NCBI GenBank assembly: GCA_021199405.1
Contig: JAJQID010000054.1
Coordinates: forward strand, 1-17,142
Source: Lachnospiraceae bacterium
GTDB lineage: Bacteria; Bacillota; Clostridia; Lachnospirales; Lachnospiraceae
Direction of reading: 5' to 3'
Length of the DNA: 17,142 nucleotides
Shown here in pieces: positions 8,388 to 14,571 of this stretch (within the stretch, counting starts at the first letter, position 1; the number at the start of each line of letters is the position of its first letter). Below the pieces are notes generated by a model. It saw only the letters and a program-made list of their open reading frames with translations. It did not search any database and was not told the origin of the DNA. Both the position numbers and the translations under genes were made by a program.

Positions 8388-9074
8388 GTGACCAGTAGAG
8401 AAACGGTTGGGGATATCAGCGATGTAAACTCTCTGAGAGGGCGGGTGTTTCACCAGATCAGAGACAATATCCTCAGCGGGAAGTATAAGGAACATGAAGA
8501 GTTAAAAGAGGTGGCCATCGGAGAGGAGATGGGTGTCAGCCGCACGCCGGTGCGGGAAGCGTTCCGACAGCTGGAGCTGGAGGGGCTGATCAAGATTATT
8601 CCCAATAAGGGAGCCTATGTGACCGGCATTACACGCAAGGATGTACACGATATTTATGAGATGCGTTCTCTTTTGGAAGGGCTGTGCGCCCGCTGGTGCT
8701 GTGATAATATTACGCAGGAGCAGATGAATGCCCTTGAGGAGAATATTTATCTGGCAAGATTTCACACAGACAGGGGCAATACGGAGCATCTGACCGCCCT
8801 GGACAATCAGTTTCACGATCTGCTTTATGAGGCCTGCGGCAGCAAAATGCTGGCTCATCAGCTGAAGGATTTTCATCAGTACGTAATCGGCATCCGGAGA
8901 AGAACCCTGTCCGACCTGGACCGGGGTATCGCTTCCAATCAGGAGCATGAGGGAATCCTGAACGCAATTAAGAATAACGACAGGGATCTGGCGGAAAAGC
9001 TGGCTCACGCCCATATGATCAATGCCTATAATAATATTCTGGCGCGGGGGCTGGATCAGACCTACCCGGAGTAA
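8388..9074 (+). CDS. GntR family transcriptional regulator, FadR/FCD subfamily
   Basis: This is a 228-residue ligand-responsive DNA-binding regulator. The N-terminal winged helix carries SRTPVREAFRQLELEGLI (recognition region at residues 51-58 and following) and the wing PNKGAYV. The C-terminal FCD domain has the usual metal or effector ligands, an Asp and His in ALDNQFHDL, a His in NQEHEGIL and a His in AHAHMINAY. GTG 8388 is chosen because GGGGAGG at 8375-8381 sits six bases upstream and a strong promoter ends at 8356; starting at ATG 8310 would add 26 poorly conserved-looking residues encoded across that promoter. No metabolic operon adjoins it, so the effector is unknown. The ABC-F gene converges from the other side. 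Confidence 0.9.
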   Translation: MTSRETVGDISDVNSLRGRVFHQIRDNILSGKYKEHEELKEVAIGEEMGVSRTPVREAFRQLELEGLIKIIPNKGAYVTGITRKDVHDIYEMRSLLEGLCARWCCDNITQEQMNALEENIYLARFHTDRGNTEHLTALDNQFHDLLYEACGSKMLAHQLKDFHQYVIGIRRRTLSDLDRGIASNQEHEGILNAIKNNDRDLAEKLAHAHMINAYNNILARGLDQTYPE

Positions 9075-9087
9075 AAACAGATTCTCA

Positions 9088-9140
9088 GGGAAGAGCCTGC
9101 GGCGAACATATCATCTTTTAATCCCCGGCCAGCTCTTCCC
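9088..9140. repeat. Inverted repeat across the convergent gene ends
   Basis: GGGAAGAGC (9088-9096) is the exact reverse complement of GCTCTTCCC (9132-9140), separated by 35 bases. The right arm lies in the last codons of the ABC-F gene. Neither strand shows a tight loop with a T run, so a shared terminator is possible but not convincing. Confidence 0.3.
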
Positions 9141-11013
9141 ATAGAGCATATTGAACGTCCAGCTGTTTTTGCAGGTCTGCCTGCTCACTGGTCAGCTCTG
9201 TCAGCTTAAAGGAACTGCAGGCGTATTCCGGCAAAGCCATTTTCTCCTCGATGGCATGAATGGCCTGCTCCAGCTTTTCTATTTTTTCCTCACATTTTTT
9301 CAGGTCGTTTTCCTTTTTGCGGGCTTTTGCCTGAGCTTCCTTCTGAGATTTCCAGTCCAGCTTATTCTGCGTTTCTTCTGTCACAGTCCGGGGAGTCTCC
9401 TGCCGGGGCACAATTCTTTTTTCAAGATAATAATCGTAATTGCCGTCATAGTAGTGGAACTGATTGCCGCAAAGCTCCAGAATCCCCGAGGCAGTCCGGT
9501 TGATAAAATATCTGTCATGGGAGACATACAGCAGGGTGCCGGAATAATTGTTCAGAGCATCCTCCAGGATTTCCTTGCTGGCGATATCCAGATGGTTGGT
9601 GGGCTCATCCAGGATGAGAAAATTGGCATTGGAAAGCATCAGCTTTGCTAAAGAGAGCCGCCCCTTTTCACCGCCGCTTAAGGATTTGATCTGCTTGAAC
9701 ACATCGTCGCCCTTAAAGAGAAAGGCGGCCAGCACATTCCGGATTCTGGTATTGTCCATGAACGGATATTCGTCTGAAATTTCCTCAAACAGGGTCTTTT
9801 CCGGGTGCAGAAGCTGTTGCTCCTGGTCATAATAACCGATCTCTACATTGGTGCCCAGCCGGAAAAAGCCGGTGTCGGCCTCTTCCATCTGATTTAAAAT
9901 TTTTAACAGGGTGGTCTTGCCGGTGCCGTTGTCGCCGATGATCGCTACGTGTTCGCCCCGGCGCAGGTCAAAGCTTAAATCCGAAAATAAATGCAGAGAT
10001 CCGAAGGATTTGCTCAGATTCTCAATGTGCAGCACGTCCCGTCCGCTTAAGATGGCAGGCTCTAAAACAAGCTGCATATCGGTATCTGCCGTTTGAGGTT
10101 TATCAATTATTTCCATCCGGTTGAGCATTTTTTCCCGGCTTTCCGCCCGTTTGATGGATTTTTCCCGGTTGAAGGAGCGAAGCTTTTCAATGACCTCCCG
10201 CTGGTGCTTCATTTCCTGCTGCTGATTCTCATAGGCGTTCTGCGCGGCGATCCTCAGCTGTTCCTTCTTGATCACATAGTCGGAATAATTTCCCTGAAAT
10301 ACAGTCGATTTTGTCTGGTCCAATTCTACAACCTTTGTGACAATTCGATCCAGGAAATAGCGATCGTGGGAGACTAAAAGCACGGCGCCTCTGTAGTTTA
10401 ACAGATAGGTCTCCAGCCAGGCGATGGAATTCAGATCCAGATGGTTGGTGGGCTCGTCCAGGATGATCAGCTCCGGTTTTTGCAGCAGAAGCCGCCCCAG
10501 TGCCGCCCGGGTTTTCTGACCGCCGGAAAGAGTGCTTACCGGCTTGGAAAAGTCCTCTTCAGAAAAACCCAGACCCTTCAGCACGCCGTTGATCTCGCTT
10601 TGGTACTGGTAGCCGCCCTCCACTTCAAACTGGTGGGTCAGGCGGCTGTAGGTCTCCATCAGCTCCGTCAGAGCGGTTCCCTGCACGTGCTTCATCTGCG
10701 CCTCGCAGGTGCGGATTTTCTGTTCCAGGCTGATCAGAGGCTGCTTGACACTCAAAAGCTCATCGTAGACGGTCAGGTCAGTATTCAGGGTATCGTTCTG
10801 CGCCAGGTACCCAAAGGCAACATCCTTTCCGAAGGTGACCTGTCCCTCGTCGGCGGTCAGCTGCCCCACAATGATGCGCAGGAGAGTCGTCTTGCCGGCA
10901 CCGTTGATGCCAACGATGGCGGCCTTTTCATTATCTTCTATATGGAAGGAGACGCCGGACAGAACCGGCACCTCGAGAAAGCTTTTCTGGATGTTCTGAC
11001 AGTTTAAGATCAT
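9118..11013 (-). CDS. ABC-F family ATPase (YdiF-like)
   Basis: ABC-F proteins bind the ribosome E site and relieve stalled or antibiotic-blocked translation; they have no membrane domain. The 631-residue protein has two nucleotide-binding domains. The first has Walker A GINGAGKT (35-42), LSGGQKTR and ILDEPTNHLD. The second has GDNGTGKTT, LSGGEKGRLSLAKL and ILDEPTNHLD. A basic, glutamine-rich interdomain linker (QQEMKHQREVIEKLRSF) and a long C-terminal coiled coil are typical of the YdiF-like group. ATG 11013 is chosen because MILNCQNIQKSF is the usual family N-terminus. It has no good ribosome binding site, and the frame stays open to a GTG at 11103, so up to 30 extra residues are possible. 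A housekeeping role is likelier than drug resistance, but sequence alone does not decide. Confidence 0.92.
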   Translation of the reverse strand: MILNCQNIQKSFLEVPVLSGVSFHIEDNEKAAIVGINGAGKTTLLRIIVGQLTADEGQVTFGKDVAFGYLAQNDTLNTDLTVYDELLSVKQPLISLEQKIRTCEAQMKHVQGTALTELMETYSRLTHQFEVEGGYQYQSEINGVLKGLGFSEEDFSKPVSTLSGGQKTRAALGRLLLQKPELIILDEPTNHLDLNSIAWLETYLLNYRGAVLLVSHDRYFLDRIVTKVVELDQTKSTVFQGNYSDYVIKKEQLRIAAQNAYENQQQEMKHQREVIEKLRSFNREKSIKRAESREKMLNRMEIIDKPQTADTDMQLVLEPAILSGRDVLHIENLSKSFGSLHLFSDLSFDLRRGEHVAIIGDNGTGKTTLLKILNQMEEADTGFFRLGTNVEIGYYDQEQQLLHPEKTLFEEISDEYPFMDNTRIRNVLAAFLFKGDDVFKQIKSLSGGEKGRLSLAKLMLSNANFLILDEPTNHLDIASKEILEDALNNYSGTLLYVSHDRYFINRTASGILELCGNQFHYYDGNYDYYLEKRIVPRQETPRTVTEETQNKLDWKSQKEAQAKARKKENDLKKCEEKIEKLEQAIHAIEEKMALPEYACSSFKLTELTSEQADLQKQLDVQYALWEELAGD

Positions 11014-11059
11014 AATTTTTCGCAGGCTTTGAACAGTCGTTTTCCTTTTATGCATTGCG

Positions 11060-11079
11060 ATGTCCGCATCGGCGGACAT
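11060..11079 (-). promoter_or_regulatory. Hairpin in the ABC-F leader
   Basis: ATGTCCGC (11060-11067) and GCGGACAT (11072-11079) form a perfect 8-bp stem with a four-base loop. On the minus strand it lies in the leader between the predicted promoter and the ABC-F ATG. No T run follows it, so it is not a terminator by itself. A role in translation control is a guess. Confidence 0.45.
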
Positions 11080-11132
11080 GTCTGTTTTATAAAAATGTAA
11101 CACAGGGTATTTCCAATGACGGAAACGGTTCT

Positions 11133-11162
11133 ATTGTACTTTAGATCAGTCAGTTCTGTCAA
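11133..11162 (-). promoter_or_regulatory. Sigma-A promoter for the ABC-F gene
   Basis: Read on the minus strand, TTGACA (11162-11157) is followed after 18 bases by TACAAT (11138-11133). The predicted start near 11126 gives a leader of about 110 bases before the ABC-F ATG, long enough to hold regulatory structure. It diverges from the acidic-protein promoter about 50 bases away. Confidence 0.75.
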
Positions 11163-11212
11163 ATGGAATGTGTATGAAAATTGCTTCATTTTATCATTTT
11201 CTTCATCGTGGG

Positions 11213-11241
11213 TTGCAATCAGGGGTATTCTGTGATATTGT
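11213..11241 (+). promoter_or_regulatory. Possible promoter for the acidic-protein gene
   Basis: TTGCAA (11213-11218) and TATTGT (11236-11241) are 17 bases apart, and TGA directly before the -10 gives an extended -10 element. Each hexamer matches four of six consensus bases, so this is moderate evidence only. Confidence 0.45.
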
Positions 11242-11273
11242 ATGAGAACAGATTTTTTGAAAGGATACGGAAG

Positions 11274-11771
11274 ATGGACAGTCAATTTACGGATCAGATG
11301 CAGAAACTGATGGAGCAGATTGCCGGGTACGAGGAAAAGCTTCGGAAAATGAATGCGGCGCAGCTGTCGGAGGAATTTAACGGGGTTTTGAACGCATGGG
11401 CTGAGGAATGGCTCGATGATTCAGAGTTCGGTTGTGATTTCGAAGAGGAAGACTTCGAAGATGAGAATTTTGATGACGAAGACTTCGAGGATGTTGAATC
11501 AGAGGATGCTGATTTTGACGATGACTCTGATGATGAGGATTTCGATGACCTTGAGGAGCTTTCCATGGATTTCCTGAAAGGTCTGGGCGAAGAGTTCCCG
11601 GAGCTCATGGATGAGGCTCTGGAACAGATCGCTGACATGGTAAAGATTGAAAAGGTGATTTCAGTCCTTCAGGAGCTTGATCCATCCTGGGATCCGGCAA
11701 AGGCAGCGGAGGATAAGGATGCCTACGAAATGTATCTGGAAGAAAAAATGTGGATGGAAGAGGAGGAATAG
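11274..11771 (+). CDS. Very acidic Asp/Glu/Phe-repeat protein, function unknown
   Basis: I do not recognise a family for this 165-residue protein. About 63 residues are Asp or Glu and only about ten are Lys or Arg. Residues 1-47 look helical, with heptad-like spacing (MDSQFTDQMQKLMEQIAGYE, then two Trp at 42 and 46). Residues 48-95 are an acidic tract with Phe at 56, 61, 66, 71, 81 and 90, a five-residue rhythm. Residues 96-165 again look folded and helical (MDFLKGLGEEFPELMDEAL, VISVLQELDPSWDP). There is no signal peptide or membrane segment. AAGGA at 11261-11265 lies eight bases before the ATG, and a classic terminator follows, so it is probably a single-gene transcript. The 30-base repeat in the gene supports slippage or duplication in the acidic tract. 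Confidence 0.75.
   Translation: MDSQFTDQMQKLMEQIAGYEEKLRKMNAAQLSEEFNGVLNAWAEEWLDDSEFGCDFEEEDFEDENFDDEDFEDVESEDADFDDDSDDEDFDDLEELSMDFLKGLGEEFPELMDEALEQIADMVKIEKVISVLQELDPSWDPAKAAEDKDAYEMYLEEKMWMEEEE
11448..11491 (+). repeat. Short direct repeat inside the acidic tract
   Basis: GAAGACTTCGAAGATG (starting 11448) recurs as GAAGACTTCGAGGATG (starting 11478), exactly 30 bases or ten codons apart. It encodes two copies of the EDFED unit. The near identity at DNA level suggests recent duplication within the tract. Confidence 0.6.
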
Positions 11772-11785
11772 CCGGTATATGCGCG

Positions 11786-11810
11786 GGGAGCTGAAATGGC
11801 TCCCTTTTTT
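11786..11810 (+). terminator. Intrinsic terminator after the acidic-protein gene
   Basis: GGGAGC (11786-11791) pairs with GCTCCC (11799-11804) across a seven-base loop and is followed at once by six T's (11805-11810). This is a textbook rho-independent terminator fifteen bases after the stop codon. Confidence 0.92.
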
Positions 11811-11865
11811 GTATGTATGGAAAAAGGCCGGGCTGAAGAGATTGTGAAAAAGATATCGATTCATC

Positions 11866-11894
11866 TTGCAGACAACCCGGAAAAGGCGTATAAT
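11866..11894 (+). promoter_or_regulatory. Sigma-A promoter for rex
   Basis: TTGCAG (11866-11871) and a perfect TATAAT (11889-11894) are 17 bases apart. The expected start near 11901 leaves about 25 bases before the rex ATG. No full Rex-type palindrome is seen around it; only a single TTGTGAA half-site (11842-11848) lies upstream. Confidence 0.78.
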
Positions 11895-11925
11895 GAACAA
11901 AGTTTTTGACGTGGGAGGTCATATA

Positions 11926-12564
11926 ATGGAGAAGGAAATATCTCAGGCGGTAATCGGCAGATTACCAAGATATTTTCGATACCTGGGGGAACTGAAGGAC
12001 AATGGGGTACAGAGGATTTCCTCACAGGAGCTGAGCAGTCTGATGAAGGTGACAGCGTCCCAGATCAGACAGGATCTGAATAATTTCGGCGGCTTCGGGC
12101 AGCAGGGATACGGCTATAATGTGGAGTATCTGTACCATGAAATTGGCAATATTCTGGGTCTGAATGTGGAGCATCATCTGATTATTATCGGTGCGGGAAA
12201 TCTGGGTCAGGCTCTGGCCAATTATCTGAATTTTGAGAAGAGGGGCTTTATTTTCAAGGGAATTTTTGATTGCAACCCGGCTTTATACGGCAGAAAGGTC
12301 AGAAACCTGACCGTGCAGCCCATGGAGGCGGTGGAAAGCTTTATCCTGGAAAATCAGGTGGATATCGCGGTGCTGACCATTCCCAAGGAGAGCGCGGTGG
12401 AGGTGGCTGACATGCTGGTGAAAAACGGCGTCAAGGCTATCTGGAATTTCGCCCATGTGGATCTGAATGTACCGGAGGGAATCCAGGTGGAGAATGTGCA
12501 CCTTTCGGACAGCCTGATGAAGCTGTCATATAATCTGGCGAAATACTGTTCCCAGTCGACTTAA
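11926..12564 (+). CDS. rex: Redox-sensing transcriptional repressor Rex
   Basis: Rex senses the NADH/NAD+ ratio and represses fermentation and alternative-electron-acceptor genes until NADH rises. The 212-residue length is typical. The N-terminal winged helix has AVIGRLPRYFRYL, then SSQELSSLMKVTASQIRQDL and the conserved FGGFGQQGYGYNV. The C-terminal Rossmann domain begins IIGAGNLG (G89, G91, G94), followed by the acidic-turn region GIFDCNP and a domain-swapped C-terminal helix. GGGAGG at 11913-11918 lies seven bases before ATG 11926. It has its own promoter and sits between an upstream terminator and a structured spacer. Autoregulation is common for Rex, but no complete operator is visible here. 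Confidence 0.96.
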   Translation: MEKEISQAVIGRLPRYFRYLGELKDNGVQRISSQELSSLMKVTASQIRQDLNNFGGFGQQGYGYNVEYLYHEIGNILGLNVEHHLIIIGAGNLGQALANYLNFEKRGFIFKGIFDCNPALYGRKVRNLTVQPMEAVESFILENQVDIAVLTIPKESAVEVADMLVKNGVKAIWNFAHVDLNVPEGIQVENVHLSDSLMKLSYNLAKYCSQST

Positions 12565-12596
12565 TATATTGGCATAAAACTGAATAAATATTTTTG

Positions 12597-12620
12597 TGCG
12601 CCGTTTCTGCGGCGCATATT
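12597..12620 (+). terminator. Probable terminator after rex
   Basis: TGCGCCG (12597-12603) pairs with CGGCGCA (12610-12616) around the loop TTTCTG, followed by TATTCTT. The GC-rich stem fits an intrinsic terminator, but the interrupted T tract makes it weaker than the one before rex. Confidence 0.55.
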
Positions 12621-12711
12621 CTTGGGAATTGTCGCAAAATAATATGTACAGACTGTGTTTCACGAGCCAGCAGGTGCAGGATGAGCATATTATTTCGTGA
12701 CAGTTCCTTAG
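12621..12711. repeat. Long imperfect inverted repeat between rex and alr
   Basis: Bases 12621-12646 pair with 12686-12711 around a 39-base centre. In the inner 22 positions 19 match as DNA. As RNA only one A-C mismatch remains, because the two other differences are G-U wobbles. The core is AAATAATATG/CATATTATTT. Neither transposase nor clear target-site duplication is seen. It could be a small mobile hairpin element (MITE- or REP-like) or a structured alr leader. Confidence 0.8.
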
Positions 12712-12720
12712 TTTAAGGAA
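12704..12720 (+). promoter_or_regulatory. Hairpin holding the alr ribosome binding site
   Basis: TTCCTTA (12704-12710) pairs perfectly with TAAGGAA (12714-12720) across the loop GTT. The 3' arm contains AAGGA, the only Shine-Dalgarno candidate for the alr ATG at 12724. The 5' arm is also part of the larger inverted repeat, so the two foldings exclude each other. Confidence 0.6.
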
Positions 12721-12723
12721 AAG

Positions 12724-13935
12724 ATGAAAGACTATATGAGACAATTTGACCGGGGCTATGTCAGAATCGATCTGGACGCTCTGGAGCATAATATTGACGC
12801 CATGTATGAGCATATTGGCCGTAAGAGCAGACTCGTTCTGGTGATTAAGACCGACGGCTATGGTCATGGCGCCATCCCTATCGCCCAACTTGGGGAAAAA
12901 AAAGAGTGTGTAGGCGGTTTCGCAGTGGCCACCTTTGAGGAAGCCAGAGCCCTGAGGGAGAGCGGAGCTGTCAAACCAATTCTGATTTTGGGATACACCT
13001 TTCCATACTGCTATGAGGAGATGCTTGAACTGGAAATCCGGCCCGCGGTTTTCCGGGAGGACACTCTGGAAGAGTTATCCTCAGCTGCCGTCAGAGTGGG
13101 AAAAACAGCAAAAATTCATATCAAGGTAGATACGGGGATGAGCAGAATCGGGATTTACCCCGATGAAAGGGGGCTTTCCTTTATCAGGAAGGCAGCCGGT
13201 CTGCCCGGAATCAAGATCGAAGGAATTTTTACTCATTTTGCCCGGGCGGACGAGAAAGACAAGCAGAATGCTCTTGCCCAGTATGAAAACTTTTATCATT
13301 TTACAGAGGAAGCGGAGCGGCTTCTGGGATATCCCATTCCCATAAAGCACTGCGCCAACAGTGCCGCTATCATTGAAAGGGAGCTGGAGCGGACTCATCT
13401 GGACTGGGTTCGGGCGGGCATCACCCTGTATGGTCTCTGGCCTTCTCAGGAGGTGGATCAGACAGCCATTGATTTAATGCCGGTGCTGTCTCTTCACAGC
13501 CATGTGGTGTATGTGAAGGAGGGGCGTTTGGGCAGCGGCGTCAGCTATGGCGGCACCTGGCAGATTAAAGAGCCGGTAAAAATCGCCACCATTCCGCTGG
13601 GGTATGGGGATGGATATCCCAGAAGTCTGTCGAACTGCGGATACGTGCTGATCCGGGGGCGGAGAGCACCCATATTGGGAAGAGTGTGCATGGACCAGTT
13701 TATGGTGGATGTGACGAAAATTCCGGGAGTCGTCTGCGGCGATTCGGTGACCCTGATCGGGACAGACGGGGAGGAGAGCCTTTCCATGGAGGAGCTTGGG
13801 GAGAGGAGTCATCGCTTCAACTATGAATTTGCCTGTGATCTTGGCAAGCGCCTGCCCAGAGTCTTTTATTATCAGGAAAAACCGACGGCGTATACGGACC
13901 AGTTTTCACCGCAGCTCCATCCTTTAAAATATTAA
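12724..13935 (+). CDS. alr: Alanine racemase
   Basis: This PLP enzyme interconverts L- and D-alanine and supplies D-alanine for peptidoglycan. The 403-residue protein has an N-terminal TIM-barrel domain with the PLP lysine K42 in VIKTDGYGHGA. The C-terminal beta domain has the second catalytic base, Y275, in LGSGVSYGGTW. KVDTGMSRIGI, HCANSAA and PLGYGDGYPR are further family signatures. ATG 12724 is used because AAGGA lies just upstream; the next ATG (12736) has no such site. The alr to ndoA/mazF order is conserved in Firmicutes. The leader carries two competing hairpins, suggesting but not proving translational control. Confidence 0.96.
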   Translation: MKDYMRQFDRGYVRIDLDALEHNIDAMYEHIGRKSRLVLVIKTDGYGHGAIPIAQLGEKKECVGGFAVATFEEARALRESGAVKPILILGYTFPYCYEEMLELEIRPAVFREDTLEELSSAAVRVGKTAKIHIKVDTGMSRIGIYPDERGLSFIRKAAGLPGIKIEGIFTHFARADEKDKQNALAQYENFYHFTEEAERLLGYPIPIKHCANSAAIIERELERTHLDWVRAGITLYGLWPSQEVDQTAIDLMPVLSLHSHVVYVKEGRLGSGVSYGGTWQIKEPVKIATIPLGYGDGYPRSLSNCGYVLIRGRRAPILGRVCMDQFMVDVTKIPGVVCGDSVTLIGTDGEESLSMEELGERSHRFNYEFACDLGKRLPRVFYYQEKPTAYTDQFSPQLHPLKY

Positions 13936-14104
13936 ATCTGCATAGTGAATACCTTTTCACAAAACCAGCCATACTATAAACCAGAAAGAGGTGGAACGGC
14001 GCCGGCAGCAGGGCGCCTGTGACATCCTGATCTGAGGAATCGCTGCGAAACGGACATGATCGCTTCGCAACCGTTCCCAGGCCACATAGAAAGGATGGTT
14101 TGGT
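13936..14104 (+). other. 169-base alr-mazF gap: foldable leader, no antitoxin ORF
   Basis: No recognisable coding sequence lies here. The only short ORFs (a 25-codon GTG ORF from 13945 and an ATG ORF overlapping mazF) lack ribosome binding sites. TATAAA at 13975-13980 could be a -10 element without a good -35. GGAACGG (13993-13999) pairs with CCGTTCC (14071-14077). Inside it, CGCC/GGCG (14000-14003/14012-14015) and TGCGAA/TTCGCA (14044-14049/14064-14069) can form further stems, giving a possible branched RNA. No T run follows, so it is not an obvious terminator. Confidence 0.45.
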
Positions 14105-14512
14105 ATGAAAAGGGGAGACATTTATTACGCGGATTTAAGACCGGTAGTGGGAAGTGAGCAGGGCGGCGTCCGTCCTGTGCTGATTATTCAGAATGATGTA
14201 GGCAACCGCCACAGCCCTACGGTGATCTGTGCGGCTATTACAAGTAAGCTTGACAAAAACAGACTGCCCACACATATCCACATTTCTGCCAGTACCTATC
14301 ACATGGAGAAGGATTCAGTGATTCTGCTGGAGCAGCTTCGGACTATAGACAAGACCCGTCTGAAGGATAAGGTCTGTCACCTGGATGAGGCTATTATGGG
14401 CCAGGTGGACAGTGCTCTCAGCATCTCTCTTTCTCTGTCTCAGCAGGAGAGAACTGTTGAAAGAACCACTGTGGGAGGCACATTTACGGAGATGGCCGGT
14501 GTTCAAGGTTGA
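14105..14512 (+). CDS. ndoA: MazF/NdoA-type endoribonuclease toxin
   Basis: This PemK/MazF family protein cleaves single-stranded RNA at short sequence motifs and arrests growth unless bound by an antitoxin. It closely resembles NdoA (EndoA) of Bacillus: KRGDIYYADLRPVVGSEQ, then GGVRPVLIIQNDVGN with catalytic-type R23, AAITSK with the conserved Thr, and DSVILLEQLRTIDKTRL. It has 135 residues against about 116 in Bacillus, with an extra tail after the SLSLSQQ region. AAGGA at 14091-14095 lies nine bases before the ATG. It follows alr as expected, but the ribbon-helix-helix antitoxin gene normally between them is missing. Confidence 0.93.
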   Translation: MKRGDIYYADLRPVVGSEQGGVRPVLIIQNDVGNRHSPTVICAAITSKLDKNRLPTHIHISASTYHMEKDSVILLEQLRTIDKTRLKDKVCHLDEAIMGQVDSALSISLSLSQQERTVERTTVGGTFTEMAGVQG

Positions 14513-14537
14513 CGAAAAAGCTTTCTTTTGCTATAGT
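14509..14537 (+). promoter_or_regulatory. Sigma-A promoter for the CBS-domain gene
   Basis: TTGACG (14509-14514) and TATAGT (14532-14537) are 17 bases apart, with TGC just before the -10. The -35 overlaps the mazF stop codon. The expected start near 14544 leaves about 28 bases before the next ATG. Confidence 0.8.
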
Positions 14538-14571
14538 ATTTGTTAAAAAACAATAAAGGAGTTATTATTCT

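Noticed and set aside
9151..11007. Several plus-strand ORFs within the ABC-F region
   Set aside because: All are shadows of the minus-strand ABC-F gene, with no ribosome sites and no recognisable domains.
11294..11638. Serine-rich minus-strand ORF opposite the acidic protein
   Set aside because: Its Ser/Lys repeats are the mirror of GAx/TTC codons for the Asp/Glu/Phe tract. The plus-strand gene has a ribosome site and terminator; the antisense one has neither.
11842..11865. Possible Rex operator upstream of rex
   Set aside because: TTGTGAA is present as one half-site, but no matching TTCACAA or TTAACAA half occurs at the required spacing.
12621..12711. Insertion sequence or phage attachment site at the rex-alr inverted repeat
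   Set aside because: No transposase or integrase gene is present, and the flanks show no clear target duplication. It is kept only as an inverted repeat of uncertain origin.
13945..14022. 25-codon GTG ORF as a possible mazF antitoxin
   Set aside because: No ribosome binding site, a low-complexity Gly/Ala end, and no ribbon-helix-helix pattern; far too short for NdoAI.
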